Notes: generated by a model from the sequence alone, not told the origin. Counted from the stretch's first letter, positions 29,295 through 40,684 are shown. The stretch is DNA of 64,000 bases from Aradus depressus (GCA_963662175.1 OY759223.1:10518249-10582248); one strand, 5' to 3'. A program made the numbers and translations.

Positions 29295-29974
29295 AATAAT
29301 AAAAGTATTTGATAGAGTTAGAGAAATAGTTTCGTGGTTTTTGCCTATTTGCTCATATACTATTGTAATACAAACAAATTACATATGACCAACATTGTAG
29401 AGCAAGATAACGCTATACAATGAGACAACATGAAATGATTTTGAGAAGGAGAGGGCGAGAGAGAGTGATCTGTTGCGTGGTTGGTATAAGAATGTCCTGT
29501 AATGACCACATTATTTTTTTTTTGTGGAATAGAGAATATTTTAGAAAAGTTTGTTTTGTTTATTTATTATACAGTCCGTATTTCTCAACTAAGAAATAGT
29601 ACAAAACTGATATTAGGTACGTAACTGTTATCAACACCCCCCCCATCATGAAATTCGAACTCCCCTCCGCATGAGGACGTCCTCCAATGTGGCTGCTAAC
29701 TGGGAGTCTACCCTTGTACTGTAGCTCCTGTCCGCTCCTCGCCTCCTCATACATCTAGTCAGTGAAGAATACTCTATCCATACCGAACATTCACTTCAAA
29801 CTTACACACATTCCGCTAGGGTCGTCAGTGTTCCAAGCGGAAGAAAGGGTAATGTTACTTGCCATGAAATGTATGGAAAGTTAGGTTCGCAATTTTATAT
29901 AGACTTTCCAGAAGAATTTCATGTTTTCCGACTCTCGATTTAAAAAGAAAAAAAAAATGCTATCTTAATGTACA
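29295..29974. other. Gene-free stretch
   Basis: No exon recognised. It includes GAGAAGGAGAGGGCGAGAGA (about 29,443) and TGTTGCGTGGTTGGTATAAG, which recur at 34,620-34,680, so a dispersed repeat is present. A C-run lies at 29,637-29,644. Confidence 0.4.
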
Positions 29975-30304
29975 TCGGTAGCTCAGTGGTTTGCGTGCTT
30001 GTCTTCTGAGCTCAAGATCGTGGGTTCGGAACCCGACCGAGGCTCTTAGTTTATTTTATCTGGGAGGTAAAATAAACTTAAGCACGCCGTCCTTCGGTTG
30101 GGACGTTAAGCGATGGCCTGTACGATGTCAGGTACTCGTTAAAGACCCCTGCCCTAGGTGAATAAAAAATTTAGGGTAGGCAACATTTAGGACTCCCACA
30201 GTAGAGTCGGGCTCATGTCCACCAGAGTGACGAAAAAGCGCTCTGGTAGTAGGCGATATGATCTCGTAGTTAAAGCCCTGGCATGAGTCATTAAACCTAA
30301 CCTA
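29975..30304 (+). repeat. SINE family 1
   Basis: Sense copy with A-box (CGGTAGCTCAGTGGT) and B-box (GGGTTCGGAACCC, one base off). The body is complete and the tail reads CATTAAACCTAACCTA. Confidence 0.9.
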
Positions 30305-30317
30305 TGTATACATTCTT

Positions 30318-30560
30318 ATGATGTATCCTATTACCATATACTACCTCTACCAAATGTTTCAATTCCAGTCAACAGAGGCACTCTTCATCCCCCCCCATCG
30401 CTCCTCAGCCTTCCTCAATTCTTTTCTTGTCCAGGCCTCCTCTCTCTACAACTCCCTGCCTCCCCAATCCGTCACTCTCCTTCCGTCGCTTCCTTCAAAT
30501 CCTCACTATTCCAATTCCTCTTCACTTAACAATCCACTCCCATTTGATTAGGTATTCATC
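30318..30560 (+). pseudogene. LINE 3'-end fragment with tail
   Basis: The frame reads [20 protein letters not shown] and [20 protein letters not shown], the end-of-ORF pattern of CR1/L2-like reverse transcriptases. It is followed by a tail at about 30,575-30,660 (TTGTCTTCCCACTGTTTTAT, AGAACCGGATTTCGACG) that recurs at 32,500-32,560 and 37,310-37,400. Same family as 7,160-7,430. Confidence 0.6.
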
Positions 30561-30660
30561 TCTCTCATAGAAATAAAATATGTTGTCTTCCCACTGTTTT
30601 ATTTTAGACCAGAACCGGATTTCGACGCAACAGCGTCATCATCAGTGGTTCATCCCACCC

Positions 30661-31427
30661 ACACAGCACAGCGGTTAAAAGACAACTGGTCAGTTGTCCC
30701 ACGACGAAATCTCGTCCCAGAACATCTTACTATCGCATATGGGGGTATTCTCTAATTCGTCAACCACCATATAACCTTTGGATTAGATTTAATATTATTT
30801 AAAATTATTAAAAATGGCTTCTCTTTAGAAATCCAAATGAAAAGTTGGTTAATTGAATTTTTTTTAAATATACGTATTCTTCAAAATTGCACGTCTTGAA
30901 CTTTTGATACTTTTTTAGGGCCCTTTTCGAAAAACTACTGTAGAAATCAAAATTTAGTAAAAGAAAAGAGATCAAATTTCTACAGGAAATGTGGTAATTT
31001 ATTGTTTATTTAATTATTATTATTTTGTTTATTTCATTATTATTAATTCAATTATTATTTAGACATATATATATTTTTTTTTTACACAATTTTTATTTCC
31101 TTTACCACAAGATGATGTTTATTTGTTTATGTACTTCCTTCTTCTCCCTTATGTACTTCCTTCATCCCTCTGTACTTCCCAAGTCGGACAGAGAGACTGA
31201 CAATTTGAGAACAAAAGATCAACTTAGATGCTATCAGACATTTTCAGGTAAGTTTTTATATATTTAAAAAAATTGAACCGTTTGAAGGTGTTCACTGAAA
31301 TTTTGAAATCAACTGAACATCGCTGTCTCCACGCCTTTGAGCTATGCCAGAAGTCTTTCAGCGAAGGAGATGGCAATATTACTTTTTTTTTTTTAAATTT
31401 GTCACTCTGTACCCTGATGCTCTAAGA
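30661..31427. other. Gene-free stretch
   Basis: 30,770-30,970 is a dispersed repeat shared with 17,520-17,740 in inverse. The rest is AT-rich with T-runs. No exon recognised. Confidence 0.4.
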
Positions 31428-32463
31428 CAAGAGTGGTCAACCCGCGGCCTGCGAGATTCATCACAATTTTACAAAATAGGTTTTTTTTGCAATATTTTTG
31501 TTTTTAGTGTAGTGTTTTGTAACAAATAAATCCCAAAACTGTTTTTGTTTTATCACATTGTTTTTATACTTAGAAGTGGGCAGTATTGCATTGCAGCGAC
31601 GACCCCCAGCGTTACGCTCGGTTCCTGTAACTTTATCACGCTGCTTATTGCTAAGCATACTTAGATGTGCGCAGTAGAGCAGTGCGCCGGCCACTTTGAC
31701 TGTTGACAACAGAGCGCTCTCTCAGTCTCAATTGACAATTTGTTTCCCGGTTTCGTTTTGTGTGTTTTGACTACAAGATAATTATTTTAAAAGATTTTCA
31801 ACAAAAACAGTTATTAAAATAAAAATTGAGAAAATTGCATTGAGATCGATTTGCAAAAGCTAGGTGAAAGAGTTGAGAAACAAATATCTCACTAATTAAA
31901 TATTCCATCTTTTCATTATTATATTATCTATGTTGAGGGCGCCGGTAGCTCAGTGGTATGCGTGCTTGACTTCTGAGCTCAAGGTCGTGGGTTCGTAGCC
32001 CGACCGAGGCCCTTAGTTTATTTTATCTGGGAGGTAAAATAAACTTAAGCACGCCGTCCTTCGGATGGGACGTTAAGCGATGGTCCCGAGCCTGTACGAT
32101 GTCAGGTACTCGTTAAAGACCTCTGCCTTAGGTGAATGAAAATTTAGGGTAGGCAAAATTTAGTACTCCCACAGTAGAGTCGGGCTCATGTCCATCAGAG
32201 TGACGAAAGAGCGCTCTGGTAGTAGGCGATATGACCTCGTAGTTAAAGCCCGGGCATTAGTCATAAAACCTAACCTAACCTATTATCTATGTTTATATGT
32301 ATGAATAATAATAATAATTCATTCTGTTTTAAATTTTCACTCCAAAACATTTTTTGTAGTGGGTCCAAATCTAATATGGGGATACATAATTTTATATGTG
32401 GCCCGCGGGATTATAATGCATTTCCAAACTGGCCCGCAAGATCATTTGGGTTGGCCACCCCTG
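31428..32463. mobile_element. hAT-like non-autonomous element carrying a nested SINE
   Basis: Left end CAAGAGTGGTCAACCCGCGG, right end CTTGGGTTGGCCACCCCTG-like; the inverted right end reads CAGGGGTGGCCAACCC. Both sit next to GCGGCC/GGCCCGC sub-termini, as in SPIN-like hAT elements. The 8-bp flanks match poorly (CTCTAAGA, CTCTTGAT). A SINE family 1 copy was later inserted at 31,935-32,280, so the original element was about 680 bp. No transposase found. Confidence 0.6.
31935..32280 (+). repeat. SINE family 1, full length, exact 13-bp target duplication
   Basis: Flanked by TATTATCTATGTT (31,922-31,934 and 32,281-32,293). Head, A-box, B-box and CCTAACCTAACC tail are complete. Nested inside the hAT-like element, so younger than it. 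Confidence 0.93.
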
Positions 32464-32733
32464 CTCTTGATAGTTATTTTCATTTTTTGCCACTGATGAT
32501 GTCGCTGTAGCGTTGAAAACTTGAAAACCAGTTCTGGTCAAAAATAAAACAGTGAGAAGACAATGTATTTTGTTTCAATGAGAAATCTCGTCCCACATCT
32601 TATATATGTACTTTTTGCGGTCGGAAAGTGTTCTCCCCCACTGCACAACCTTCCTGACGTATGTCTTCTTTAGATAATGGATTATTTATTAATTCTATTC
32701 AAGTCTTAACCATTTCAATGATGTTAGGATACC

Positions 32734-32758
32734 TTTGTCTAAAAGACACGAGTAAACA
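32734..32758 (+). promoter_or_regulatory. Conserved block upstream of Gr first exon A1
   Basis: TTTGTCTAAAAGACACGAG ends about 75 bp before the ATG and starts 99 bp before it. Nearly the same block stands 99, 100 and 91 bp before the ATGs of exons A2, A3 and A4. A position-locked block is a reasonable candidate for part of a core promoter or transcription start region for each alternative first exon. Confidence 0.45.
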
Positions 32759-32832
32759 ATTTTAAAAAATCAATGGGTGTTCCACATTAGTGTAGCCGGA
32801 ACTAGTTTGTTGGAAAACTACAGGTTGAAAGC

Positions 32833-33663
32833 ATGGTAACCAAAATAGCTTGGGCAAAACCTCCAAACCAAACATCTGGTATCTTACGGGAAACCTATTT
32901 TTGGTCTAGATTTTTTGGTGGATTTCCTTTAAAAAAAAATTTTGGTTTTGCAAAATGGCGTATTTTTCAATGTGTAACATCATTAACTATAGTTTTTGCC
33001 GCATCAATACACGTTATTTTCTTTGATCCTTTTTTCACTGGTGGTGGATTAGAGTATTCAACTTTTGTACATCTCGCATCCATGAATTTAACCAATATTG
33101 TTTCAACATTTTGGTTTTTGAAAAAACGACAAAATTTTTTTTATTTATATGAAAAATTTCGAATTGTTGAAAATGCACTATACACTTTGGGAGATGAATT
33201 TCAATTTCAACCAAATTTAATTCAGCAAAATGGTCCATTAGTTGCTATAGCAACTTTTATATTAATTGAAATGAGTTATAGATTCCGAACTACTCACATT
33301 ATTCCCATGTATATTGCTCATTTTTGGTCGCAATTTCTACTTTTCAGTACTGCAAGGCATTTTACCGGACTTTTGACTATATGCTTCAGCTTTTTTGATA
33401 GATTTGATCATGTTCGTTCGAGTGTTCTTCATTCACAATGCTATGAAATTCTATGTTCTGTTTGTGAAAGAATAAATATGGTTTATAATCCTTTTTTACT
33501 GATGTGCACCACTTCGTCATTTATTATGACTTTGTCTAGTATTCATATTCTTATTATGAATGATATTGAAGAATCCATGGTCGTGGCGATGACACTATGG
33601 AACTTTGTCTGGATTCAGCCAATGCTTCATGTGATTGTCTTCTGCGGCATGGCAACAAAGAAA
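32833..33663 (+). CDS. Gustatory receptor locus A, alternative first exon A1
   Basis: 277 codons from ATG to AAG-AAA|GTAAGT, phase 0. It encodes about six hydrophobic helices of an insect chemoreceptor (7tm_7 type). It starts MVTKIAWAKPPNQTSGILRE and includes FWSRFFGGFPLKK near the N-terminus and SQCYEILCSVCERINMVYNP before TM6, the usual L...IN..Y loop. It lacks the last helix and the TY...QF signature, so it must splice onward. The nearest usable exons are at 49,609, 50,963 and 53,876 (intron about 15.9 kb), giving about 369 residues. Insect Grs are ligand-gated channel subunits of taste neurons. Ligand unknown. Close paralogue of A2 and A3. Confidence 0.9.
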
Positions 33664-34030
33664 GTAAGTTGACCACGTTGAACCTATTTATTCAATATTT
33701 ATGCATATACAGCGCATCTTCCTTTTTAGTGCATTGAAAAGTAATGCAGGTAAAACTCGCATAACAAGACACATTAAAAGGTACCATAGGTTGTATTTAC
33801 TGATTATTATAAAATTATATAATTTTAAATGAACATTTCAATAATTGTTGTCGCTTTCACCCTCCCTAAAAAAAAAAGGTCTTCGGTAAATCACCGGCTA
33901 TGTACTTCACAACATGAATTACTCAATTACATTTCCGCTCTACCTCCATTAGATGAGATAGGATCAATACGACAAAAGTTAAAGTGACTCAAAACAAAGA
34001 AAAATAAATTATCATGAGAAATATTTCAAA

Positions 34031-34375
34031 GGTTAGGTTAGGTTTTATGACTCATGCCCGGGCTTACCAACGAGGTCATATCGCCTACTACCAAAGCGCT
34101 CTTTCGTCACTCTGGTGGACATGAGCCCCGACTCTACTGTGGGAGTCTTAAATTTTGCCTACCCTAAATTTTTATTCACCTAGGGTAGGGGTCTTTAATG
34201 AGTACCTGACATCGTACAGGCTCGGGACCATCGCTTAACATCCCATCCGAAGGACGGCGTGCTTAAGTTTATTTTACCTCCCAGATAAAATAAACTAAGG
34301 CCCTCGGTCGGGTTTTGAACCCACGATCTTGAGCTCAGAAGACAAGCACGCATACCACTGAGCTACCGGCGCCCT
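34031..34375 (-). repeat. SINE family 1, full length, 10-bp target duplication
   Basis: GGTTAGGTTAGG at left, complete tRNA-like head at right. Exact flanks ATATTTCAAA (34,021-34,030 and 34,376-34,385). It lies between Gr first exons A1 and A2. Confidence 0.93.
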
Positions 34376-35428
34376 ATATTTCAAAATAATGTTTAAATTG
34401 TATCGCGTAGCAACGAATTATAAAATATATTTATTATTATTGGTAGTTTTTATGAAAAATTATAAAGTTATGGTCATTATAGGACTTTCTTATACAAAAC
34501 ATGCCAACAGATCACTCTTCCGCTCCCCCTTCTCAAAATAATTTCATACTGGCATTACTGTGTATAAGAATGTCTACTCTCAAGATAACGCTGTTCAAAG
34601 AGACAAAATAAAATGATTTCGAGATGGGGAAGGGAGAGAGAGTGATCTGTAAGCGTGGTTGGTATAAGAAAATCCTGTAATGGCCACGTCATATATATTT
34701 TTTTTAAACTTTTATAATTTTTTGAAAAAAAAAAACTACCAATACATAAATCATATTTTAAAGTTCGTTGCTATGAATTACGATTTAAAAATTACTATTA
34801 GATATATTCCTCATAGACATTTAGTCTACATTCTTCGGGGCGCTATAACTTTTGTCATATTGATCCTAACTCAAATCTGAATATTATTAGAGATTGTAAA
34901 TCTTGTAAGGAACAATTTTGGTACAGTAAATTTTTCGATAGGTCTAATCGTTTTCGACTAAATCAAGGAAATGTCTAAAAATATGTGTTTCAAAACTACA
35001 TTTCAAGATGGTTTTCGGCATATATCTCGAAAACCGGACGACCTGTAAAAAATCATATTTCATATAAATTATGTATTTTAATATTATCTACAACTATTAC
35101 TCGAAAAGAGTTTTGATTTGAATTTTTATTGCTAATTTCGATTCATAGCTACAATAGTTTTTGCGGTAAAGAACTCACAACTATTCAATCACATACACAC
35201 ACACACAGATATCATCGCTAATATGGTCAAAAGGTATTCAGGAGAGCTTGAAACGTGAAATTCAGTTGAAACCTCGGGATCTCGAATTTTCACACGATTA
35301 CAATACTATAGGTATAAGAAAGTAATAATAATTATGAAAATATAAATTACCATATTTTATGCGGGGTGACCATGGCAACCGCATCCATGGCAACCGCATC
35401 GTAACTAATCCAATGATAGGAGTACACC
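34376..35428. other. Intron/intergenic stretch between Gr exons A1 and A2
   Basis: No exon seen. 34,500-34,680 shares a repeat with 29,420-29,510. 34,910-35,060 (ACATTTCAAGATGGTTTTCG, ATATCTCGAAAACC) has an inverted relative at about 38,040-38,200, part of the duplicated flanks of the Gr exons. A short (CA)n is at 35,191-35,204. Confidence 0.4.
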
Positions 35429-35458
35429 ATTGTCTAAAGAAATGACAAGAGTCAATGA
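35429..35458 (+). promoter_or_regulatory. Conserved block upstream of Gr first exon A2
   Basis: ATTGTCTAAAGAAATGACAA and following bases, starting 99 bp before the A2 ATG at 35,528. It matches the blocks before A1, A3 and A4. Confidence 0.45.
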
Positions 35459-35527
35459 TAGAAAAATCGATGGTTGTTCGACAAGTGTAACAAATACCAG
35501 TTTTTAGTAAACCTGCAACTTGGAAAC

Positions 35528-36358
35528 ATGGTAACCAAAATAGCTTGGTCGAAATCTTGTAATCAAACAGCCCGACACTTACAAGAAACATTTTATTGGT
35601 CCAGATTTTTTGGTGGATTTCCTTTAAAAAAAAATTTTTCTTTTGCAAAATGGCGTTTTTTTCAATGTTTAACTTCATTGAGTATTGTTTTTCTCGCATC
35701 AGTGCACGTTATTGTGATTTCTCCTTATTTCAGCGGAGGTGGAACAGAGTATACAACTTTTGTACACCTAACATCAATGAATTTAAACAACATTATTTCA
35801 GTTTTTTGGTTTTTAAAATATAGACAACATTTTTTTTATATTTATGAAAATCTTCGCCTTGTGGAAAATGCACTTTACACTTTGGGAGGTACATTTGAAT
35901 TTCGACCAAATCGAATTCAGCAAAATGGTCCAATATTAGCTGTAGCAATATTTATTTTACTTGAAATGATTTTTAGATTTCGAAGTATTCAAGTTATCCC
36001 AACTTACATTTCTCATGTAGGATCGCAATTTCTCCTTTTTAGTACTGCAAGACATTTCACAGGACTTTTGGCCATATGCTTTAGTTTTTTTGATAGATTT
36101 GATCATGTTCGACTGAGTGTTCTTCATTCGCAGTGCTATGAAATGTTATGTTCTGTTTGTGAAAGAATAAATATGGTGTATAATCCATTCATACTGATGT
36201 GCACCACTTCGTCATTTATTATGACTTTGACCAGTATTCATATTCTTATTATGAACGAAATTGATGGTTCTCTGGCCGTAGCGATGACACTATGGAACTT
36301 TGTCTGGATTCAGCCAATGCTTCATGTGATTGTCTTCTGCGGCATGTCAACAAAGAAA
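35528..36358 (+). CDS. Gustatory receptor locus A, alternative first exon A2
   Basis: 277 codons, phase-0 donor AAG-AAA|GTAAGT. An upstream in-frame ATG at 35,474 exists, but the paralogues start at MVTKIAW, so 35,528 is chosen. The predicted part covers about six helices, with FWSRFFGGFPLKKNFSFAKW near the start and CSVCERINMVYNPFILMC late. Over 70% of residues appear shared with A1. The frame continues open past the donor for about 60 codons, but that part (LLMLVCFSLTVDIPNSGRKD) has no counterpart in paralogues and is intron. Spliced onto 49,609/50,963/53,876 it gives about 369 residues. Confidence 0.9.
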
Positions 36359-36589
36359 GTAAGTTTGCTTATGTTAGTTTGTTTCTCCCTTACCGTGGAT
36401 ATTCCCAACTCGGGCAGAAAGGACCAGTTCTCTGGAGATAGCTATTATAGTTTTAAAATCTACTTTATGACGGCAGAATTATTCCAATTTTTTCAATCTA
36501 TTTTTATTTTTAAACAAAATATATATATTGAGCAGATATTGTGAAATACTTAAAACAAAAAAATAAAGAAAAACGTATGTTTTTTTTTT

Positions 36590-36735
36590 TTTTAATATTT
36601 ATTTCACAAAATATTTATGAAATGTAGTATTAAATACTACAGTCGTGGCTGAAGATGGCAGGAACACCAAAAGTACTCATACATTTTATATACATTTTGT
36701 GAAATAGGCAATATTTAAAAAAAAAAAAGTTTTTC
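36590..36735. repeat. Dispersed repeat with GTCGTGGCTGAAGATGGCAG
   Basis: AATATTTATTTCACAAAATA and TATTTTGTGAAATAGGCAAT-like sequences face each other around GTCGTGGCTGAAGATGGCAG. Same family as 4,091-4,205, 20,455, 25,605 and 25,990. Probably a small palindromic MITE. Confidence 0.6.
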
Positions 36736-36810
36736 TTTATTTTTTGTTAACGCGAGGAAGTCTCCAAATTTTGTTTTCATTACGTTCGCTTAAAGTTTTT
36801 TCTATGCTAT

Positions 36811-37199
36811 TATATGAGGAGTTTGGAGCCAGAGCGGACCAACTGGTTGAAACTGAACAGGAAGAAAATGGCAATTGAAAATTGAGTACATTTTGTTTAT
36901 CTCCATAAATGGGCCCCAAATATTTATTTATATTTGAAATTTTAGAATAGTATTGGATGAGTGATCCCTTTTTGTGTTCTATAAAGTTTTTGAAGGCCGT
37001 ATGATCCATTGTGACTTTGAAAATATATGCACAAAATACTTGTGGACTAAACTTAAAGTGCTACTATCTATCACTGAAGTGAAGAAACTAAGTGATCCAC
37101 TCTGGTTTTGAAAAAGGGAACCTATGCCATCAGGATGGTAATAACTCATTTTCCGAAAAATTGTGGGTTGGTCCGCTCTGGCTCCAAACTCTTCATATA
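36811..37199. mobile_element. MITE with 30-bp TIRs (TATGAGGAGTTTGGAGCCAG)
   Basis: Begins TATATGAGGAGTTTGGAGCC and ends GGCTCCAAACTCTTCATATA, with TIRs extending through AGCGGACCAAC. 389 bp, no coding. A nearly identical copy starts at 63,657 and runs off the right edge; the very low divergence implies recent activity. Confidence 0.85.
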
Positions 37200-37353
37200 A
37201 TCTATATTTTTTAATTTTTTTATACATATTTTGCTTATAATGGAAATATGGTAATCAATCTGAACATTTTTTTATTATATGTGATAGTAATATATTGTGG
37301 AACGAGATTTCTCATAGAAATAATAGACGTTGTCTTCCCACTGTTTTATTTTA

Positions 37354-37392
37354 GACCAGAACCGGTTTTCAACGCAACAGCGTCATCTTCAG
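37354..37392 (-). ncRNA. Hammerhead-core-like motif in retroelement tail
   Basis: Minus strand: CTGAAGA, a stem (GACGC/GCGTT with loop TGTT), GAAAA, then the short hairpin ACCGGTTCTGGT and C (a GTC cleavage-type triplet). Core, stem II and stem III are present; stem I pairing is not evident. Relatives at 30,611-30,645 (minus) and 32,493-32,539 (plus). Confidence 0.3.
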
Positions 37393-37429
37393 TGGTTCAA
37401 CTAAGATAGAATAACAAAATATATAAATG

Positions 37430-37720
37430 ACCGGTAGCTCAGTTGTATGCGTGCTTGTCTTCTGAGCTCAAGAACGTGAGTTCGAAACCCGACCGAGGCC
37501 CTAAGATTTTTTTATCTGTGATGTGGAAAAATGTCAGCACGCCGTCCTTCGGATGGGACGTTAAGCAATGATCCCGAGCCTGTACGATGTCAGGTACTCG
37601 TTAAAGACCCCTTGAATAAAAATTTAGGGTAGGCACCAGAGTGTCGAAAGAGCGCTCTGGTAGTAGGCGATATGACTTCGTAGTTAAAGCCCGGGCATGA
37701 GTCATAAAACCTAACCTAAC
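37430..37720 (+). repeat. SINE family 1 with internal deletions
   Basis: A-box (CCGGTAGCTCAGTTG) and B-box (GAGTTCGAAACCC) readable. Several gaps in the body, including the segment that normally holds GGACTCCCACAGTAGAG. Tail CCTAACCTAACC. Confidence 0.88.
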
Positions 37721-38323
37721 CAACCTACAAATAATGAAAAGTACAAATAACTCTTAAAGCATCAGGGTACAGAGTAACAAGATAAAAATTATAAACTTAC
37801 TCCACTCATTTTGTATTACTCTCTTATACCTTTAGTATAACAAAGTATTATAATCGTGTTAAAATCTGAGATCGAGTTTTCAACGATATGATGACCTCTG
37901 TGTGTATGAGAGAGCTCTAACTCAGAAACGAAAGTAGCAATAAAATTGATATTTAACGTAAATCTGTTTAAGTTATGGACGAATTTGGAGAAAATCAAGA
38001 CTACTTTACTCCTGGGCCTGAAGTACATTTTGCAAGATACCACTTATGTTTAGGACCTAATCAAAAATATTTACAAATAATAGTTGTAGAGAAAACTGAA
38101 ATAAATATTTTATAGGAAATACCATTGTTCACAGGATGCCATGTTTTCGAGATAAATGTCTTGAAATGTAGTTTTGAAACACATATTTATAGACGTTACC
38201 TTGATTTGATGAAGGAGAGTGTCCTGTAAAATGACTAAATTAAATATATATTTTGTTTATAATGGAAATATAGTAACCAGTCTCAACATTTATTTCATGA
38301 GACACGGCAGTGTCCACGGCAGT

Positions 38324-38605
38324 GCCAAGTCCGAAAAAGATGTCGAAAGACACTGCTGTGTTACTTTTCTCGTGACACCAAATGCCACTTTTTGCATCGA
38401 AAAAAGTATAATAGTCATTAACGAAATGATGTTAAAAAAAAAAAATTGCCAAAAAGAATCATTTTTGACCAGGTTTCGAAGGTCAAAATTGGCAAAAAAT
38501 AACTTTTTTTTTCTTTTCCCTTTTTCAGTGTCCGTCATCAATGTTAATATATGAACTTTTTAAAATGTATAATAAATATCATGTGATCTATATATGCAAA
38601 GATAA

Positions 38606-38643
<38 letters not shown>

Positions 38644-39180
38644 ATAATAAAAAAAGAGGGCGCCGGTAGCTCAGTGGTATGCGTGCTTGACTTCTGAGCT
38701 CAAGAACGTGGGTTCGTAACCCGACCGAGGCCCTTAGTTTATTTTATCTGGGAGGTAAAATAAACTTTAGCACGCCGTCCTTCGGATGGGACGTTAAGCG
38801 ATGGTCCCGAGCCTGTACGATGTCAAGTACTCGTTAAAGACCCCTACCCTAGATGAATAAAAATTTAGGGTAGGCAAAATTTAGGACTCCCACAGTAGAG
38901 TCGGGCTCATGTCCACCAGAGTGACGAAAGAGCGCTCTGGTAGTAGGCGGTATGACCTCGTTGTTAAAGCCCGGGCATGAATCATAAAACCTAACCTAAC
39001 CTAATAAATATCATGTGATCTATATATGCAAAGATAAAAATAAAAAAATATATATAATAAAAAATAACCCAATATTATAACGATAACGAAAAAAAGACAG
39101 CAACGATAAAATACATTCAGGAAATTGATAATAATAAGAAAACAAGTGTGTGTTTGTTATTACATGTTCAAACCTGTCCC
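38324..39180 (+). repeat. Duplicated block, copy 1 (between Gr exons A2 and A3)
   Basis: Without its SINE (38,656-39,000), this block matches 40,739-41,950 without its LINE. Shared landmarks in order are GCCAAGTCCGAAAAAGATGT, CACTTTTTGCATCGAAAAAA, CATCAATGTTAATA, AAATATCATGTGATCTATAT, CCCAATATTATAACGATAAC and GTGTTTGTTATTAC. It reflects tandem duplication of a unit containing a Gr first exon. Confidence 0.85.
38656..39000 (+). repeat. SINE family 1, full length, with unusually long flanking duplication
   Basis: Complete head and CCTAACCTAACC tail. Left flank from about 38,568 and right flank from about 39,002 both read AATAAATATCATGTGATCTA and on through TATGCAAAGATAAA into AT repeats, about 70-85 bp in all. 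The matching, SINE-free site in copy 2 of the duplication (about 41,742-41,815) has this segment only once. Confidence 0.9.
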
Positions 39181-39627
39181 AGTTTTCTAACCAATTCCAG
39201 TTTACTAACTGCTAATTCATTGTTTAATATATACTATTATATCATATACATATATGAAGCGCAAATTTCTGAGCGAGCGGAGCAATATTTATAATATTGC
39301 AATATAAATACAATATTTATCTTTACGAATACAGTATATACAGTAGTCGGCCGTGCTTTTCAGTTTTACTGAATTTTTTTTTATATTAATTTCTTGTAAG
39401 TTTAGTAAAAAATCTCAGATCGAGTTTTCAAAGGAATTACACATTTCAAAATCCTCTGAAGATGTTTTGACTTTTTCCGCTATGATGGCCGTCTGTATGA
39501 ATGTGATTAGAAGTCTGTGAGCGCTCAGAAACGAAATCGAATTTGGAATAATTACACATCAAACTTCGGGTGTCATCATTGTGGACAATGCATCCTAACT
39601 AATTAATTGGTATTATACTAAGATATC
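39181..39627. other. Stretch upstream of Gr exon A3
   Basis: No exon seen. It includes AAATCTCAGATCGAGTTTTC, related to about 37,863-37,885, and shares the GCCGTGCTTTTCAGTTTTACT segment with 41,950-41,975, extending the duplicated unit. Confidence 0.5.
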
Positions 39628-39656
39628 TTTGTCTAAAGAGAGGACAGGAGTCAATA
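39628..39656 (+). promoter_or_regulatory. Conserved block upstream of Gr first exon A3
   Basis: TTTGTCTAAAGAGAGGACAG, starting 100 bp before the A3 ATG at 39,728. It matches the blocks before A1, A2 and A4. Confidence 0.45.
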
Positions 39657-39727
39657 ATAGAAAAATCGATGGGTGTTCTACATTTGGGTAACAGACGCCA
39701 GTTTGTTGGAGTACTACAAGTTGAAAC

Positions 39728-40555
39728 ATGGTAACCAAAATAGCTTGGGCAAAATCTCGCAATCAAACAGCCCAAATATTAGAAAAAACTTATTTTTGGT
39801 CTAGATTTTTTGGTGGATTTCCTTTAAAAAAAAATTTTTCTTATGCAAAATGGCGTTTTTTTCAATGTGTAGTGTCATTAATTATAGTTTTTGTTACAAC
39901 ATTACGCGTTTTAACTGACCCTTTTTTCAGCGGAGGTGGATTACAGTATTCAGTTTTTGTACACCTCACCACCATGAATTTAACAAATATTGTTTCAGCT
40001 TTTTGGATTTTTAAAAAAAGGCAACATTTTTTGTATATTTATAAAAATCTTCGGATTGTTGAAAATGTACTTAACGCTTTGAGAGATGAATTTCAAATTG
40101 AACCATATCAAATTCAGCAAAATGGACCATTATTAGCTGTAGCAACATGTGCTTCAATTGAAATGATCTGTAGATTACGAAGTTTTCACGTTATTCCTAC
40201 TTACATTGCACATTTTTGGTCGCAATTTCTACTTTTCAGTACTGCAAGGCATTTCACTGGACTTTTGACCATTTGTCACACATTTTTTGATAGATTTGAT
40301 CAAGTTCGACTGAGTGTTCTTCATTCGCAGTGCTATGAAATATTATGTTCTGTCTGTGAAAGAATAAACATTGTATATAATCCGTTTTTACTGTTGTGCA
40401 CATCTTCATCACTTATTATGACGTTGACGAGTATCCATGTTCTAATTATGAATGAGATTGACACTTCTTTGGTGGTAATTTTCGTAGTCTGGAGCTTCGT
40501 ATGGGTTCAACCAGTGTTTCATGTGGTTGTTTTCTGCGACATGACTACAAAGAAA
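39728..40555 (+). CDS. Gustatory receptor locus A, alternative first exon A3
   Basis: 276 codons, ATG start at the same place as A1/A2 (MVTKIAWAKSRNQTAQILEK), donor AAG-AAA|GTAAGT, phase 0. Helices and the CSVCERINIVYNPFLLLC loop are conserved. No stop or frame shift, so probably functional. Like its neighbours it has no 3' exons of its own before the next first exon. It should join 49,609/50,963/53,876 for a receptor of about 368 residues. Confidence 0.9.
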
Positions 40556-40639
40556 GTAAGTCAACTAAATAGGTTTGCTTTAGCTTAACAAGAAAGTATG
40601 TCAACTATATTGGTTTGCTTTTCGCTTAACAGCATAGTT

Positions 40640-40684
40640 CAGAGGTTCCCAATCTTTTGCGATTCAAAAGGTTGGAAACTCCTG
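40640..40684. repeat. Tiny back-to-back inverted repeat, hAT-end-like
   Basis: CAGAGGTTCCCAATCTTTTG and the inverted CAGGAGTTTCCAACCTTTTG lie nearly adjacent. The CAGRGGTTYCC form looks like two hAT ends with the middle deleted. Confidence 0.4.

Noticed and set aside
36359..36544. Extension of Gr exon A2 past its donor to a stop
   Set aside because: The extra residues have no counterpart in the paralogues and a consensus GTAAGT stands at the conserved splice point.
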